This document shows positions 12,945 to 25,500 of a stretch of DNA of 64,000 nt, piece after piece (within the stretch, counting starts at the first letter, position 1; each line of letters starts with the position of its first letter). The translations under genes were made by a program, and so were the position numbers. Below the pieces are notes generated by a model. The model had not been told where the DNA came from, made no database searches, and worked only from the letters and a program-made list of their open reading frames with translations. Source of the stretch: Conoideocrella luteorostrata (lineage: Eukaryota; Ascomycota; Sordariomycetes; Hypocreales; Clavicipitaceae); the NCBI GenBank assembly GCA_032433595.1, contig JASWJB010000025.1, positions 186,001 through 250,000 of the forward strand, given 5' to 3'.

Positions 12945-13880
12945 GAGGCACAAGGAGACCCCACCGCCATCCTAACCAACCCCCCATAACAGTCATGCAA
13001 AAAGCAACCAACAACTCGCGCCAAGGGCAAGGGCGGGGGTTTCCAGACTCGGGCAATACTAAGAAATTTTACAAAAGCAAAGTACAGAGATAGCCACCGA
13101 ATAGTGTTGGATGCAAAAACTGCGCGGTTTTACCAGAGATATTTATTAGGTGGAGAAGTGCTACGCCGTCAAAAAATGGTGACTATGCTCCCCGAGACTT
13201 TCATCAAATATGAGAAATGACCAATTAGAGTCTCACCACCCTGCTAAGCAGGTGCGCGATATGATGTACGTGGTTGTGAGCCCTACCTGTCTGCACTACC
13301 CAACAAGCCTCCAAATGTCACAGCTACTCATGAATACGACGGCGCCTAGTAAGAGGCACACATTATTTATTGGTTCCATATGAGAAGAATTTCTTGTTTT
13401 TGGTATCGCCTCCTATGTCTGCCTGTCTGTGCCGGCACTCAATAAGTAATAAACATGGTCTTAGTCTAAACATCCAGCTCATTCCATGGTTTGTTTCATG
13501 GCACTGCCCTCAACTCCAAGTACCGAGGCAGATGTAATAAAACATGATCAAATCAAAACAATAAAATCCGAACAAAGTTGAACGCCTGTGATGCCAAATA
13601 TGCGCCGGTAAAGACAAAGAGGTATCCCGGTTTTTTTTTTAAAACCCTATGTACATAACGCCACTAAACAGCGCGATATGAAAGAAAACGAAAGGTATGG
13701 GGAAAAGAACAGCAAAAAGTATGCAAGTAGCAGCCAATATAGCGCAGGGCGGTATCAGGAGCAACGCACGCCGTTTTTCGTTGCTTGCGAGCCTGCCCGA
13801 GGAAAATGCACGGCGCGATATTGAAGATGGGGTTAATCTCGAGAGTGCTGCGTTGTGACCATATGGAATGTATGCAGTGA

Positions 13881-15480
13881 TTAATTTCTGTCCTCTGGCT
13901 TCGGGCGTAGAGACCGGGCTTCCAGCTGTCGTTTTCTCTCCAGCTTGGCGTAATGCAGACCGCAAGCGTTGCATAGTGTCCTGGCACCGTCAGGTCCACG
14001 TCTCCACTCAGGAGTGTCAATCCTGTTGCAGCTGTGACAGCGGCCAGGAGGAGCAGCACGCTACGATTCATGTTAGTCCCTCAATACCTAAAACATTACA
14101 TTGCAGGCATAACTTACACCTCGGCGCTTTTTCACCTCTGTCAGAGTATACTGCTGCTTCATTCCATTGTCATACATGGGCACATCCTGGTGCTCCTCCT
14201 CGAACGAGCCTGTAATCTTGTTGCCTTCTCTTGCCCGCTCACTCTGGATGGATGCCTGTACGGCATCTCTTACTTGCTCCATTGAGCGCTTGATGTAATC
14301 AACATTGGCAAGCATGTCGTTGACTTCACGCTCTCCTGGGAGGCGCTCGGGGATAGGATGTGAACCATGCTGTTCCTGCGCCATTCGGCTATAGGCTTCA
14401 GAAAAGGTGAAAAGTGTACGCGCAGATGCTCCAATCTGTATCAACCAAAGTAGACAGTTAGCGCATCAACAATCCATGAGTGTATGGGCAAAGCATGAAA
14501 CAGAGAAGACTTACGCGACTGAGAGAGTCCTGATAGCTCCAGGCCTCAAAGTGTCGGCCCGGAATATGTTCAAATCTCGCTCTATTAGCATAGTCCGCTT
14601 CATCGTGACGCGTTGCTTGTCCTTGTGGGTCGTACTGGCCAGGTGGGGGAGGAACGGCGTGTCGGGGGGAGATTGGATAGGCGGGAAGGGGCACTTGGCC
14701 TGGCGGGAGGTGGCCATTGGAATATGGGTGAGATGTCGGCGGAGGTGGAGCATGGCCGTAGGCTCCGTTGACGCCATGATGGTCAGGAGATTGTTGTTGA
14801 GGTTCAGCAAGACGATGTTGAGGAGGGAGTTCCGATTTGGTTGGCGGTGTTGGTCGGCGATCGGAGAGAGGGGGTAAGCTATGTCGACCGTTGAAGGTAG
14901 GACGTGGAGAATCCGCAAATGCAGGCATGTTTTCTTGCCGCGGAGGATATGTTGCCACATTGTGTCGCGGTTGGGGGGAATGCTTTTCGGGTTCAGTGTA
15001 CTGGCGAGGAGCTGGTGGGAAAGGAGAAGACAGATTTGATCCGGGTTGCAAATTTGACTGAGCAGGAGGGTATTGGCCGGGTCTCGCGCCCGAGATAACT
15101 TCCGAAATGGACGGCAAAGATTGTCGATTTGATTGCTCCTTGTCATCGGACGACCTGCGGTGTTCGCTTGAAATCATATTGCTGGTAGCGTTGGGAGCTG
15201 GTGGTGCCGCTGATGGTGGTGCCGCCGCTGCTCCGGGTGGATGTCGTGGGTAGCTCGGATACGCAGTAGACTGTGGGTAGTGGGAATGGGTGCTTGGAGC
15301 GAGTAGAGTGGCGGTAGCCATTGCAGGCTGTTCTCGATATCGTCTGTCAAGATGTTCTCGTTGAGATTGATATGCAGCTGGCGGGGTGAGCACCCGTTGT
15401 GGTTGATGCTGATGTAAATGTTGTCGTTGATGCTGCTCCGAGATGGATGGGGGATTCACTTGAACACTGTAAACCACGAC
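13881..15480 (-). CDS. nsdD: NsdD-type GATA zinc-finger transcription factor (5' end unresolved)
   Basis: Nuclear regulator; NsdD/SUB-1 orthologues activate sexual development and modulate conidiation. Three supported exons: up to 15480 down to 14515, 14118-14435, and 13881-14060. The middle exon carries the family block [16 protein letters not shown] with [11 protein letters not shown], ending in [10 protein letters not shown]. The last exon (59 residues) carries the GATA finger, CHSC followed after 18 residues by CNAC, then a basic tail. It has no ATG of its own and is easy to miss. The N-terminal part is rich in Pro, Gln and His, as in the family. At 15480 the frame enters through an acceptor (ACAACAG), so at least one upstream exon is missing. 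An exon starting with the ATG at 16058-16060 (MYPHPHQRHHEV) is a candidate, but its best donor is out of phase with that acceptor. Total length would be about 490-530 residues. Confidence 0.92.
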
Positions 15481-16060
15481 CTGTTGTTAGTAAAGAGAGA
15501 AGTAAAGATAAGAGACAGGACAGGGAGTCTGGTAACAGCAGCAGTGAAAAGGAGACAGTAGGATCTGAGACGTGCCTTTGACGGGATCCAGAGTCACCTG
15601 GTTCCATAGCGCGCGTGGCAAGGGACCGAGGAGGATCTGGGGAAATCTAGAGCCGTAGACACATCGGATCCCTAGGAAAGTAGACAAGACAGACTGGATC
15701 CTGCCGGCTGGCCAAAAGACGGATTGCGGCGAGGTAGGGCAAGGCACGGCGATGAAGTCGTAGATCAATAGTTTGATATGAGCATGAACCTTCTGGGAAA
15801 CAGCAAAATCCGGAATTGGCGGACAGCTGTTAGTTACGTAGTTAGGTATGGTATGGTCGGGAGAAGGGATGAGGGCAAGAAAAAAGAGGTGTGAAGGGTA
15901 GAAGAAGAGACAGGAAATAATAGCAATATAACAATGAAAAAGTACCGATAGCACCAATCGCCTGGGTTGGGTTGGGCTGGGGGACTGGGGCTGGCCGCGG
16001 TAGTAGATCTGACACGATGGGCGCAACCTCGTGGTGGCGTTGGTGAGGATGAGGATACAT
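15481..16060 (-). other. Probable 5' exon and leader region of the nsdD-like gene
   Basis: The nsdD reading frame needs an upstream exon here. The ATG at 16058-16060 opens a Pro/His-rich frame of about 38 codons followed by a GT donor near 15943 (phase 1). Joining it to the phase-0 acceptor at 15481 shifts frame; an alternative acceptor at the AAG just before the TGAATCCC of exon 2 would keep frame but has a poor pyrimidine tract. A second ATG near 15607 is another option. Transcript data are needed to decide. Confidence 0.4.
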
Positions 16061-16504
16061 GACAGGGCCGACCCAGCGGGCCCTCAGCTTTGATCACCCT
16101 GGCGTGGTCAATCTACAAGTGGTACATTGTACATACGGGCAGGCAGCGGGCTAGTCGACAGCAGGAGCCACTTGGGGGACTTGAGCAACCAGCCAGCCAA
16201 CGGACGATAGACGGCGGGGAAGAAGCCAACGAGGCGAACCACCTTGACGAGAGACCGCCAGGGTCTGATGGGGGCCTGCCACTTGCTTCGTCTTCCTGCT
16301 GGATCCCATGGCCCCAGTCGCCAGTCGAACAGGCAGATGGGCTGAGTGGAGTTGTGAGATGAGAGAGATCCGCGGCACTGGATTGCAGTTGTCTCTGCGC
16401 CCTGGGGTGCGCTGTTAGTGGGTTTGGCTTGCTGGCCGGGGCCGCGATACAACGTGGGAGAACGATGGTGGAGGTGCGCCAGACAGAGTCCACACTAACG
16501 TCGA

Positions 16505-16522
16505 CCCCCCCCCCCCCCCCCC
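16505..16522. repeat. Poly-C tract, 18 bases
   Basis: An uninterrupted C run followed by T5, about 450 bp upstream of the nsdD candidate start codon. Exact length should be treated with caution because such tracts are error-prone. Confidence 0.8.
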
Positions 16523-19500
16523 TTTTTCTTCGCCCCGGTCTCTTCCCTCTCTGGCTCTCTCTGGGCCTGCTCCATATTATAGATGTTGGTTGCACTTGGC
16601 GGGCTTGACACGCACCAGAAATCGAAATCGGAGACCGGTGTGTGGCTAGGGGGTAGACAACAGCCAGGGTACTCCGTACTGAATGTCCCGGAATCGAAGG
16701 CACCAGCAGCAGCGTTGTTTTGAGTCTTGGGGCTGGTCCGGTCGGCTGGACGCTACTCAACTAGCTCCGAACTATTGCTGGAGTATTATTATCAAAGTAC
16801 ACGATGTATCCACGTATCAACCGCTGCTGGGAACACGAGCCGCTGGTGTCGAGTCACGCCCGTCCCCCTAGTACTTTACTTGGGCTAATACAATACGCCC
16901 ACGGCAGGTTTTTCACTGATCAAAGCTGGAATGTTGGATGGCGAGCGTCTCTCCATTTCGTCCTCGAATGCGCCGACTGCACAAGCCAAGAGATTTTGTC
17001 ATTTTCGTCCAGGTTGAGAGAACAGTAGCTTGGGGAAAGCTCTGCTCGGAAATTGGCATGGAATAGCCGGCGGCTCATGCAGCATAAAATTTGGCCCTTT
17101 TTTTGTTCGGCTCTCCTCATTCTTTTGTTCCGCTTCTAGAGGGCTTCTGAGGACCCTCAAAGTGGGACGAGCGTTTTGTCGGTTGAGAGTGGGTACGGCT
17201 GTCTGTGATGATCAAGATTGTCAGATTGTCAGATTGTCGACCCTAAAAGAGAATGGTGGGTGCAGAAAGAAATTTAAAATGACACAGGCGTTAGGCTCAC
17301 CAACGACTGCGCCCTCCCATCCCATCTCGCCATCCATCCCATCAGCAGGGCTTGAGACTTGTTTAGGCCTTGTTTCACGAGATATCATTGGCTTGTTCCA
17401 TGGGTCGGCATGAGCCAATCTCGAAATAACAAGATTGTGTGGAGTTGGGTCTGGCAAGTCCTGCCTGGGTCGTCATTGACGAAAGTACTTTACAATATAG
17501 TGGGCATCGGGCGACGGGGCTGTGGACCGTGATAAATGCGTATTATGCAATAGGTGTGACGAACCGTTGTTGGTCCGAGAAGTGTGGCTTCCACGACATT
17601 TTAGTGATGAGATTGGGCAGGCAGGCGGCGAATCTAATGCACTGGATTGCTTGGACCTCGATCACCCGATGCAATGTCTGGAGTTGAACTACAAATATGG
17701 AGCCGCCCTGCGGCTATATGCATGCGCGTCAGAGCGAAGTGTACTTATTGCGTTGCCGTGCTCATACCGCCTCCCAATACTACAATGCTGTAGCAGAATG
17801 TTGAAGTAATCGTATCGCAGAATGAGTCCAAAGCATCATTCGCTCCGGTTTGAAAATGGGACGGCAAGAATAGTTCATGCAAGAAGCACCAACCAATCAT
17901 TCCAACCAACCGCAGGAATCTATTTATTATACTCGGTATGCCGCACACCATGTTGATCTATTTTTGGCGCCTTCAGCACGGCTGTCCTTGCAGCTCAACT
18001 AGTCGAAATACTTGTCAAGGCCGAGAGGTAGGCAAGTAGAAGTAGGCTTGTTTATACTCTCCTTTCTGCTCAGTATATGGAGCACATTGGTGGACGGCAC
18101 TTTGCCTTCCTCCTTGCCACATCCAACTGAGCAAGTACATACAAAAAAAACTGCATCAAGTTCCGCCTAGTAAGAAAACGACGGTCATTGTGTTCTCAAC
18201 AGAAAGCGTCTTGCAATGGTTTTCGATCTTTCCCGTTATCTCCTTCCGAAAAAAAATTCCTTCGTAAGGGGGCTTGTTCTCTCTTTTCACTAGTCTTTCT
18301 TTCTCCTTTCCTGGCCACTGTATGCCGCGCACTGAATGACTTCTCTTGGGGAGGCCACAATATATTGCGATATATGATGCAGCCCTAGGCGAGGCGTTAG
18401 ACTGCCGAATTTTGTGGCGGCCACTTGTGGGTTCCAGCCGTACGAAATTGACTCCTAATAAATAGCTGTGTATGAAGATGGTCGAGATGGACTTGACACC
18501 AAAAGTTTAGCTGCAAAACAAGGAGTGCGGCACTGGGCGATACCAAAGATACCAATGAGACCATACTCCGTACATATATTATATCCTTTGCAAGCCGTCA
18601 AATTTGGTTCGCCCTCCACCGTCACCTAACTATTGACGACGCGAGCATCGGCCAAAAGACAATCATGTACTCCGTACTAGGACTGCCTACCCCTCTAGTT
18701 GTGCCAAGCATACAAGGCAGCGGGAACTGTCGATCTGGCACGCCATAGTAGTGTATACTACTTACGACAAGAGGTGTTTGAGTTAGTGCAGATCTTCATA
18801 TATACCCATAAGCACGGCGGAGGCTGCTAATGATGGGTTCCCCCCCGTTCCTGAGAACACACGAATTCCAATACCACTGATCTTCACACATCCCCGCGGT
18901 CCTCTGTTAGTCGTAGACACTGATCCGTACAGTACAATGGAAGAGTCCTCTGATGAAGAGTGGTGCTGGTGGGCTTGACTCATTGGCAGTCACCATCGTT
19001 CAGTGTTCCACGACCCAAGTGGGGCAAGCACTTGCCAATCGAGTCATGTCAAGGCAGTTAGTTCACTTGGCTCGACGCAGCCTCCCGATCGTCCACCAAC
19101 CTCGACACACTCCCCTAACCCCTCAAACTTTCAAGCAAGGATTCAATCTCGTCATGACTGCAAATGATGCTACTGTCAAGCCTCCCTCATATTAACCTGC
19201 TGCTTTGGCCGCTTAGGACGATGATCCGTGGCGTTACCCGTTACCAGGTTCTTGGGCAGGGCCACGGACAAAAATATTGACTTGAGAAGTGCCGCTGATT
19301 GTATCTGACTATCGGATCGCTTGCAACGTTCCGACCATCAGATCTGGCGCAGAAATGCCATCATTTTCTGCTAATCGTAATCGTGCATCACTGTTTCTAT
19401 GACCAGTTCCAGCACTCCGAGCGCCAGTTCCGATCACAGCCCGCTATTGGGGTACCCATCCGCAGTAATGCCACTTTTATCCACTGCATCGGTCAGCGTG

Positions 19501-22500
19501 GGCATACTAGTAGCTAGAGGAGAGGAGAGTTGAGACGAGTTGAGACGTTTAGCCTTGGCAGGGTTCGTTCAGGTAGGGAATCAAACCGGCATTCTACTCC
19601 CTTTCCATACTCCCATTGACCTGCATTAGTCCCGACAAAGCTGCAAACTCTTTTCATGAGCCCAGTTTAAAGAGTATCGTCATGGGGCCGTAATTCCGAA
19701 TTCAGGAGCACAAATTGCACTCCGCACAAGTCATAATCACTGCGGTGGGAAGAAAGCCGCGATACTCCGTGCAGAGAGTGTGCATTACTTTGTGAGAAGC
19801 GGCCTTTGTCCGTATTCATCTTCAACTGCATACTGGAAGAAGAATGGCAGCCAAAACTTGCAACGGAGACAGTAAGCCCTGCGAACTGCATCGTCTACGT
19901 CAAGGATCACATTTGGATCCGTTGTCTGTAGAAATTGGGCAGGGGGGCTTTGTTTTAAGATAACAGGAGCCTGAGCAATGCGTCGGACCCTTAAAACACT
20001 CATTGAACAATGCATTTTGCACCACATCGCATCGCATCACATCACCTTACATCGCAGTTTCGCATACATAACTGAGCAATAACGAATCACACGAGTTGGC
20101 ACATAGCTGAATAGGCAGTGCATCCGTCGTTGCAAAACCTACCCCAGCAACTAGGTAAGTTAATGGGTCAATGGACGCACGTGGGTTCATGTGATCGGAG
20201 AGAACTTTGTTTAGTGCGGAAAAACCTCCAATTGAAACTCATCGACACGCAACTATGTGCTTTGAAGTTCTGCACTCGATATCGACGCGAGGTCTAGGGA
20301 TCAGTGGGCGCCATTTCTTGCTAGAATTGATACAGTACAGATACAAACACAAACACAAATTGCAGTCCCTGGATCCATACGATTGAGTGGTCAATACTTT
20401 ACTGGCCAGACGGTGAACTGCGTGGCTGTCAAGCTTTCAGGCCCTCAGGATAGAAGGGCCTTCAACGTTAGACACGTTTTGCCCGAGCCAGCCCGGACGT
20501 CACGGGCGATTAGACGCGCTAGCGAAGCTAGGCTCTGACATGGTCGAATGGAGAAGGTCGTCAAGTTTGATCCGATCTAATTTTTTCTTCTGATGAACCC
20601 ACACCACATCGGTGCCCTCCTGTAGCCGATCGAATCCTTGCAGGTACCAACTCCTGGCGGGTACGGTACCTCGATCCGGCTGCGATGCGAGAGCCAGAAC
20701 TGATTGTTGTCACAGTTCTGGCTACAACCAAAGTCGCGGGCGATGGAACGGCCCAAGTCTGAACAAGAGCATCGACAGACCAACTACGGAGTACCCAAGT
20801 CATGGCTTTCCCAAGGCTGCCTGTATTGTGCTCCGTCACGGTGGGGCATTCAGGTTTCCCTTCCAGAAGGCCGCGGACCAGCTGATCTCGAATTTGGAAC
20901 AGACGATGGTGGATCTATCTGGACAGTATTTTTGATCCTGTACAGTACTTTATGTGGTCCTCTTATTAATCACCCTCACCAGCATCTCTGCCTCCTTTCA
21001 ATAAAACAAGACCCAGCGGCCATCGGCAAGTGGGGAAATTCCTGACCAACTTGTCAGAGCACGAGGACTATCGTAGTTTTCCGGACACCTAAGAGGTGGG
21101 ATGTGGGGTGGTCCGTAGCCCACCGCAAAATAAAGGGGCCCTCCATCATTATATCATGAAGGTCGAGATCGCAAGCTGTGCATGCCGGCGGTGTAGATTT
21201 GAACCAGTCGTATGGTGTATAGTTGATGCATATGCGACTGTTGGGGCTGGTGAGGTGTTGACATCAATCGTGTTCTTAGAGTGTCCCCGAACTTCTGTTC
21301 GTGAAAACGTAATGAACAGGCTTACTCGTCATCATGACGATTGTTCTTGAAGTGATTGGCGATAGCACAAGCAGAGCTCGGATACTAACCGATCGCGATA
21401 CGCCAGAATGCAATGCTGGAGTGGATAGTGCTGCAGATGAAAAAGCGTGCAAGAGTCTGCTTAGCAATGCGGCCCAGTTGTGTCATTCTCCTTCATAGGT
21501 ACGCAGCTTTCTCCACAGGGCCTGATCAAGGTAATTACCTCCGGAGCATGTCTAGTTAGTGAGCGTGGCGTTTTAGAGCCTCTCCTTTCCTTTACTTCAC
21601 TTTCTACGGAGTACTGGCAGGCATTCTTCCATCTACGAAAAGGGGGCCTGAACCCAGATAGATCCGGCTGACGAGACGCCCAACATTGCTACACTGCACC
21701 AGAGCCAGCCTTCACCCTACAGGACACAATATCGGTACGGAGTAGATTAGCGATGAGTTTTTCTAGGAGAGTCCATTCGGAGGACAGAATATCCTGCTCT
21801 GATGGTGCAAAGTCGTAACTGTGAAGGGTGCTGGTATACATCTCCGTAATTTTACCGCCGGAGTGTTACTCGTACATCTTCAACAAAGCTGTGCAATATA
21901 CTCCGACGGATTGGTAGTATTGTGCATTGTCTCGAGATCGGGGTTATCGTTAGTCGCATAACCTAGGCTCACCAATATTCCAGCCACTCCCCCAGCACTG
22001 TACTAGTAATTTAACGTTCGCAGCATCTGGGTCAGTGGGAACAGTTTATTGTTCACCATGAACTCACGTCCATGGTTGAGTCACCGGTCGGGTCAAGAAA
22101 TTCCAAGTTCTAATCCAGTCGAGACGGCCAAGAGACTTCTGGTGTCAGTAGATATGATACTTGGATTTTTGTAAGCGCTTGGGGCCGGACGGTTTGGAAA
22201 TGGTGGAGTTGTCTTGAAACTAACGCTCAGAATAGTCCTCAAACTGTGGTCTCAAGTCCACATCCAGCATCCTGGAAGACTCGGCTATGGATCGTCTATT
22301 CTAATATTTGATATTGGACAAAGAACCACACCGGGCAATATATGCTAAGTACCACCATAATAGGGAACGAGCCTGTGCTAGGGACAGGGGGGTGTTCACA
22401 GATGGGATCTCTGCCCTCCCAAATATGTTGGGCATGCGGCCATGAGCTCACACGTTATGGGCCATAAGGTCATCATAGAATATCCCGGACTTCCACAGCT

Positions 22501-25500
22501 CCTGCCTCGGGCGATTAGACACACTTTGTATACGACCCCAGACATGGAATGAGGCGCGATGCAGTCCTTGTCCTTTCAATTGTGTCAAATTCGAACCCAG
22601 CAAGAATAGAGAGCGCGCTCTTCGTACGGCCGTACCTAACTTCCCTACTCGCCCGCAAAGAGTGAGGACCTGAGCTCTACCAGATATCTCGCGTGGTCTC
22701 CCTGGAACGACGGTGTTGAGATGCGTCTATGTACAAGATTTACTGTGCGTCCAACTGTTATCGCCAATATGACCTCGAAGCTCTCTATAATGCTTCCCCG
22801 TAAGGAGTGTATGGACAGACGAGTCCACTCATGTCAGCCCTGAGCACTCGGTAAAGGTGGCTGATTCTTTTCCGCGGCGAGGCTTGTGTGGGTCAACAAT
22901 GCTTTTAATCAAGCCTTGGCGGCGTCAAAATCAACCGAAAGTACCCCATACTAATACTAGCTAATCCGTAGCTAATCCATATGGAGTACGGAGTACTCAG
23001 CGTAGAGAGTGTCAGGCGTGTGTACTCTGTACCTGTAGGTTGCGGCTGGGATCCTGTCTTGCTTGCTGGTCTGGGCTGGGCTGGGCTGGCAACTTCCGGA
23101 ACCTCCACACAGACAATCCGAGGGCAAAGGCAACCGACAATTGAACACACACCTTGCCGCTGTCAATTCACTCTCTAATTTCCTACAGTTGACGCACCGC
23201 GTGACGCTTTACCCGTTTCTCTGCTGCTTGCGGCTTCTCGAGTAAGTCGAATACAATAGCATGCGTCTAGGTACTCCTTGATGCAAGTTCATCCAGTCTT
23301 GCCCAATCTGACCACAACACATAATGTCTAGCATTCGAAGAAGTACACTGTGCAGATATTACGAGGTTTACGACGATCCTTTTCACAGTAAGTGTGTAAG
23401 CCTCGATGCGGCATCGTGCAGAACAGGGTATAACTAGCATACTGACAACTACAGAGTACAAGCACTAACATCTGCCCCTGAGTTGTTTGGGTGCAACAAA
23501 GCACGTAATTGTATGGAGGACGTGCCGCAACTACGTTAATTGCCGTCTTAGAACAGTCTATTCCTTCACAATCGGTAGAAACGGCCGCGAGACTGACGAC
23601 TCATATGGATCACTACAGTATGAACCACTCCCCAGATCCGCCCAACAACCCATCCCCTATAAAAGGCACGGTTTCTATGAGTGGAACCGAACGATACGGT
23701 GTAGAAATGCCACTATTGTGCAACAACAATAGATTTTATGTCTTGACCCACGCAAGCAATATGAACCGTGAGGTTTGTACTAGACAGCGAAGGAAGAGGC
23801 GACGGTGATTAAAGCACACCAAAGAACAAGAAACGCCGGCTAAATATCTTCCGGCCGTTGGCTGCTTCCTCTCAGTTAAGGGTTGGCAAGCCATTAAAAG
23901 CCTCATTTTCATGAAGTTTAGCTGGTACTCCGTACCCTCCTCCTGGTTACTGGACTTTGACATGGAGCAATATGAGTCAATACTAGCTCAGCCTCTACGA
24001 TAGCCGCAGCATCGGCTCTTCAGGGTTCAAAGTGATATCTCCAGCAAGATTAGGTGGCGATCTAGTGTCCTCTACGTCCGACGTCTCCGGGTTTGGATTA
24101 GTACGGAGTACATTGTATATTCAATGCAATGAGCGGTGCTGTACTAGTACGTGCAGTACACAAGTCAGCACACGATGATATTTCTTGGTGCCGAGCAAGC
24201 CTGCACACGCTAACAGGTGGAGAAGGCAGGGAGGGCTTGAGAGATCCTGACTCGGTCCGTCGCTTACCAACAGACCTTCAACTTTACACCTGGGCTAACG
24301 ATTTCCGCCGCCGTTTAGCTTTATCAGTAGGTGGCCCAGCTTAAGCTACCAATAGCCCTCAACTGGTTGATTCGGCGCGCCCAAACCTCCTTAACGCCTG
24401 TTGTTGTCCAATAGACGGTGGGGGAGAGGCAAACCTCTGAGCAACTTCCTGAATGATAAATACTCGGTTCACGGAGTATCGCGTACATGTACGGAGTAGG
24501 CACATATTAAATACTCCATACATATGTACAGTCCATATTATACCATTACAATACTACAAACAATGTTGGTATCGTACGGGACAGGGCTCTTATCCCCCCT
24601 GCTGGGCGTCAGATTACCTGGAGTCATTGGGGAGCAAGCAACAAAACCAGACACGCCGATGAAGATGGATCTCCAAGGTTACTTCGCGCACCCTCCAACA
24701 GAAGGATGACTCCCGGCATCCCTCACCATACAACTGGTATCCATGGGCCACCAAAAGATCGACCACGCGGTAATTCGAGATCTCTTGACCAGGCTAGGTT
24801 TAGCGTTCAAACACTGGTGGGCGTGTACCAAGTTACGGCTTACCAGTTGACATAGGCCTGGGGATAACGGCACTGGCTGCCACCGTTGTCTTTTTGCAGT
24901 GAATCACGAGACAAGGCGCTCACTGGTGGCGCTCTTTGGGAGCGGCCCCGGGGGGGGTTTAACTTTGGCAGGGCTCACCAAGGTAAGGCTTTAGTTAGTG
25001 GGCGTTACAGCATGGTGAGGAGTTGCCCTAGAGTTTTTAGAGCGGTTCTTCATGCACTGCCCACGCTCAGGCTTATGGCATGCACGGGTGCTGTACCCCC
25101 TGGCGCTTCCCGTATTAATCTTAAACGACAGCGGAATACGGAGTACCTGCTACCCAGTAGTCATGGTACTGATCGTCGTTATTTTGTGGGTAGATCTGGG
25201 CGAGTCGCCAGTATTTTGCATTAGAACCAATGCTGACACAATTGAGTAGAGGCTCTTGGCTGTGTTAATGGTTGTATGTTTTTGAAGAGCAAGTAACACA
25301 ACAACCTGCAAGGAAGGCAAGAAGGACTGGACTAAAACAGTAAAATCAACCAAATCAACCGCAGCACCCACGTCAGCAACTCGCAGATGTAGGGAGTCCG
25401 TGCTCGTGGAATTTGGCCATGCAATTGGACGGGCCCAGGGGGGTGCGGTGCCAACAGACCACACAGCATACAATGCTAGTAAGCTGCTCGTGGAGGTTGC

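Larger units (their letters stand above)
6472..13880. other. 7.4-kb gene-free block downstream of gcs1
   Basis: Between gcs1 and the 3' end of the nsdD-like gene I find no convincing coding region. Open frames up to 193 codons occur (for example at 8277-8858) but have odd composition, no family and no partner exons. The block contains TACGGAGTA 9-mers (7721, 8002, 12214, 12377 and several one-mismatch copies), a CT microsatellite and poly-A tracts. It could hold long UTRs or non-coding RNAs that cannot be seen by reading alone. Confidence 0.5.

Noticed and set aside
16113..16760. 215-codon minus-strand frame
   Set aside because: It reads through the poly-C tract as poly-Gly and has low-complexity, unrecognisable sequence; likely nsdD upstream DNA.
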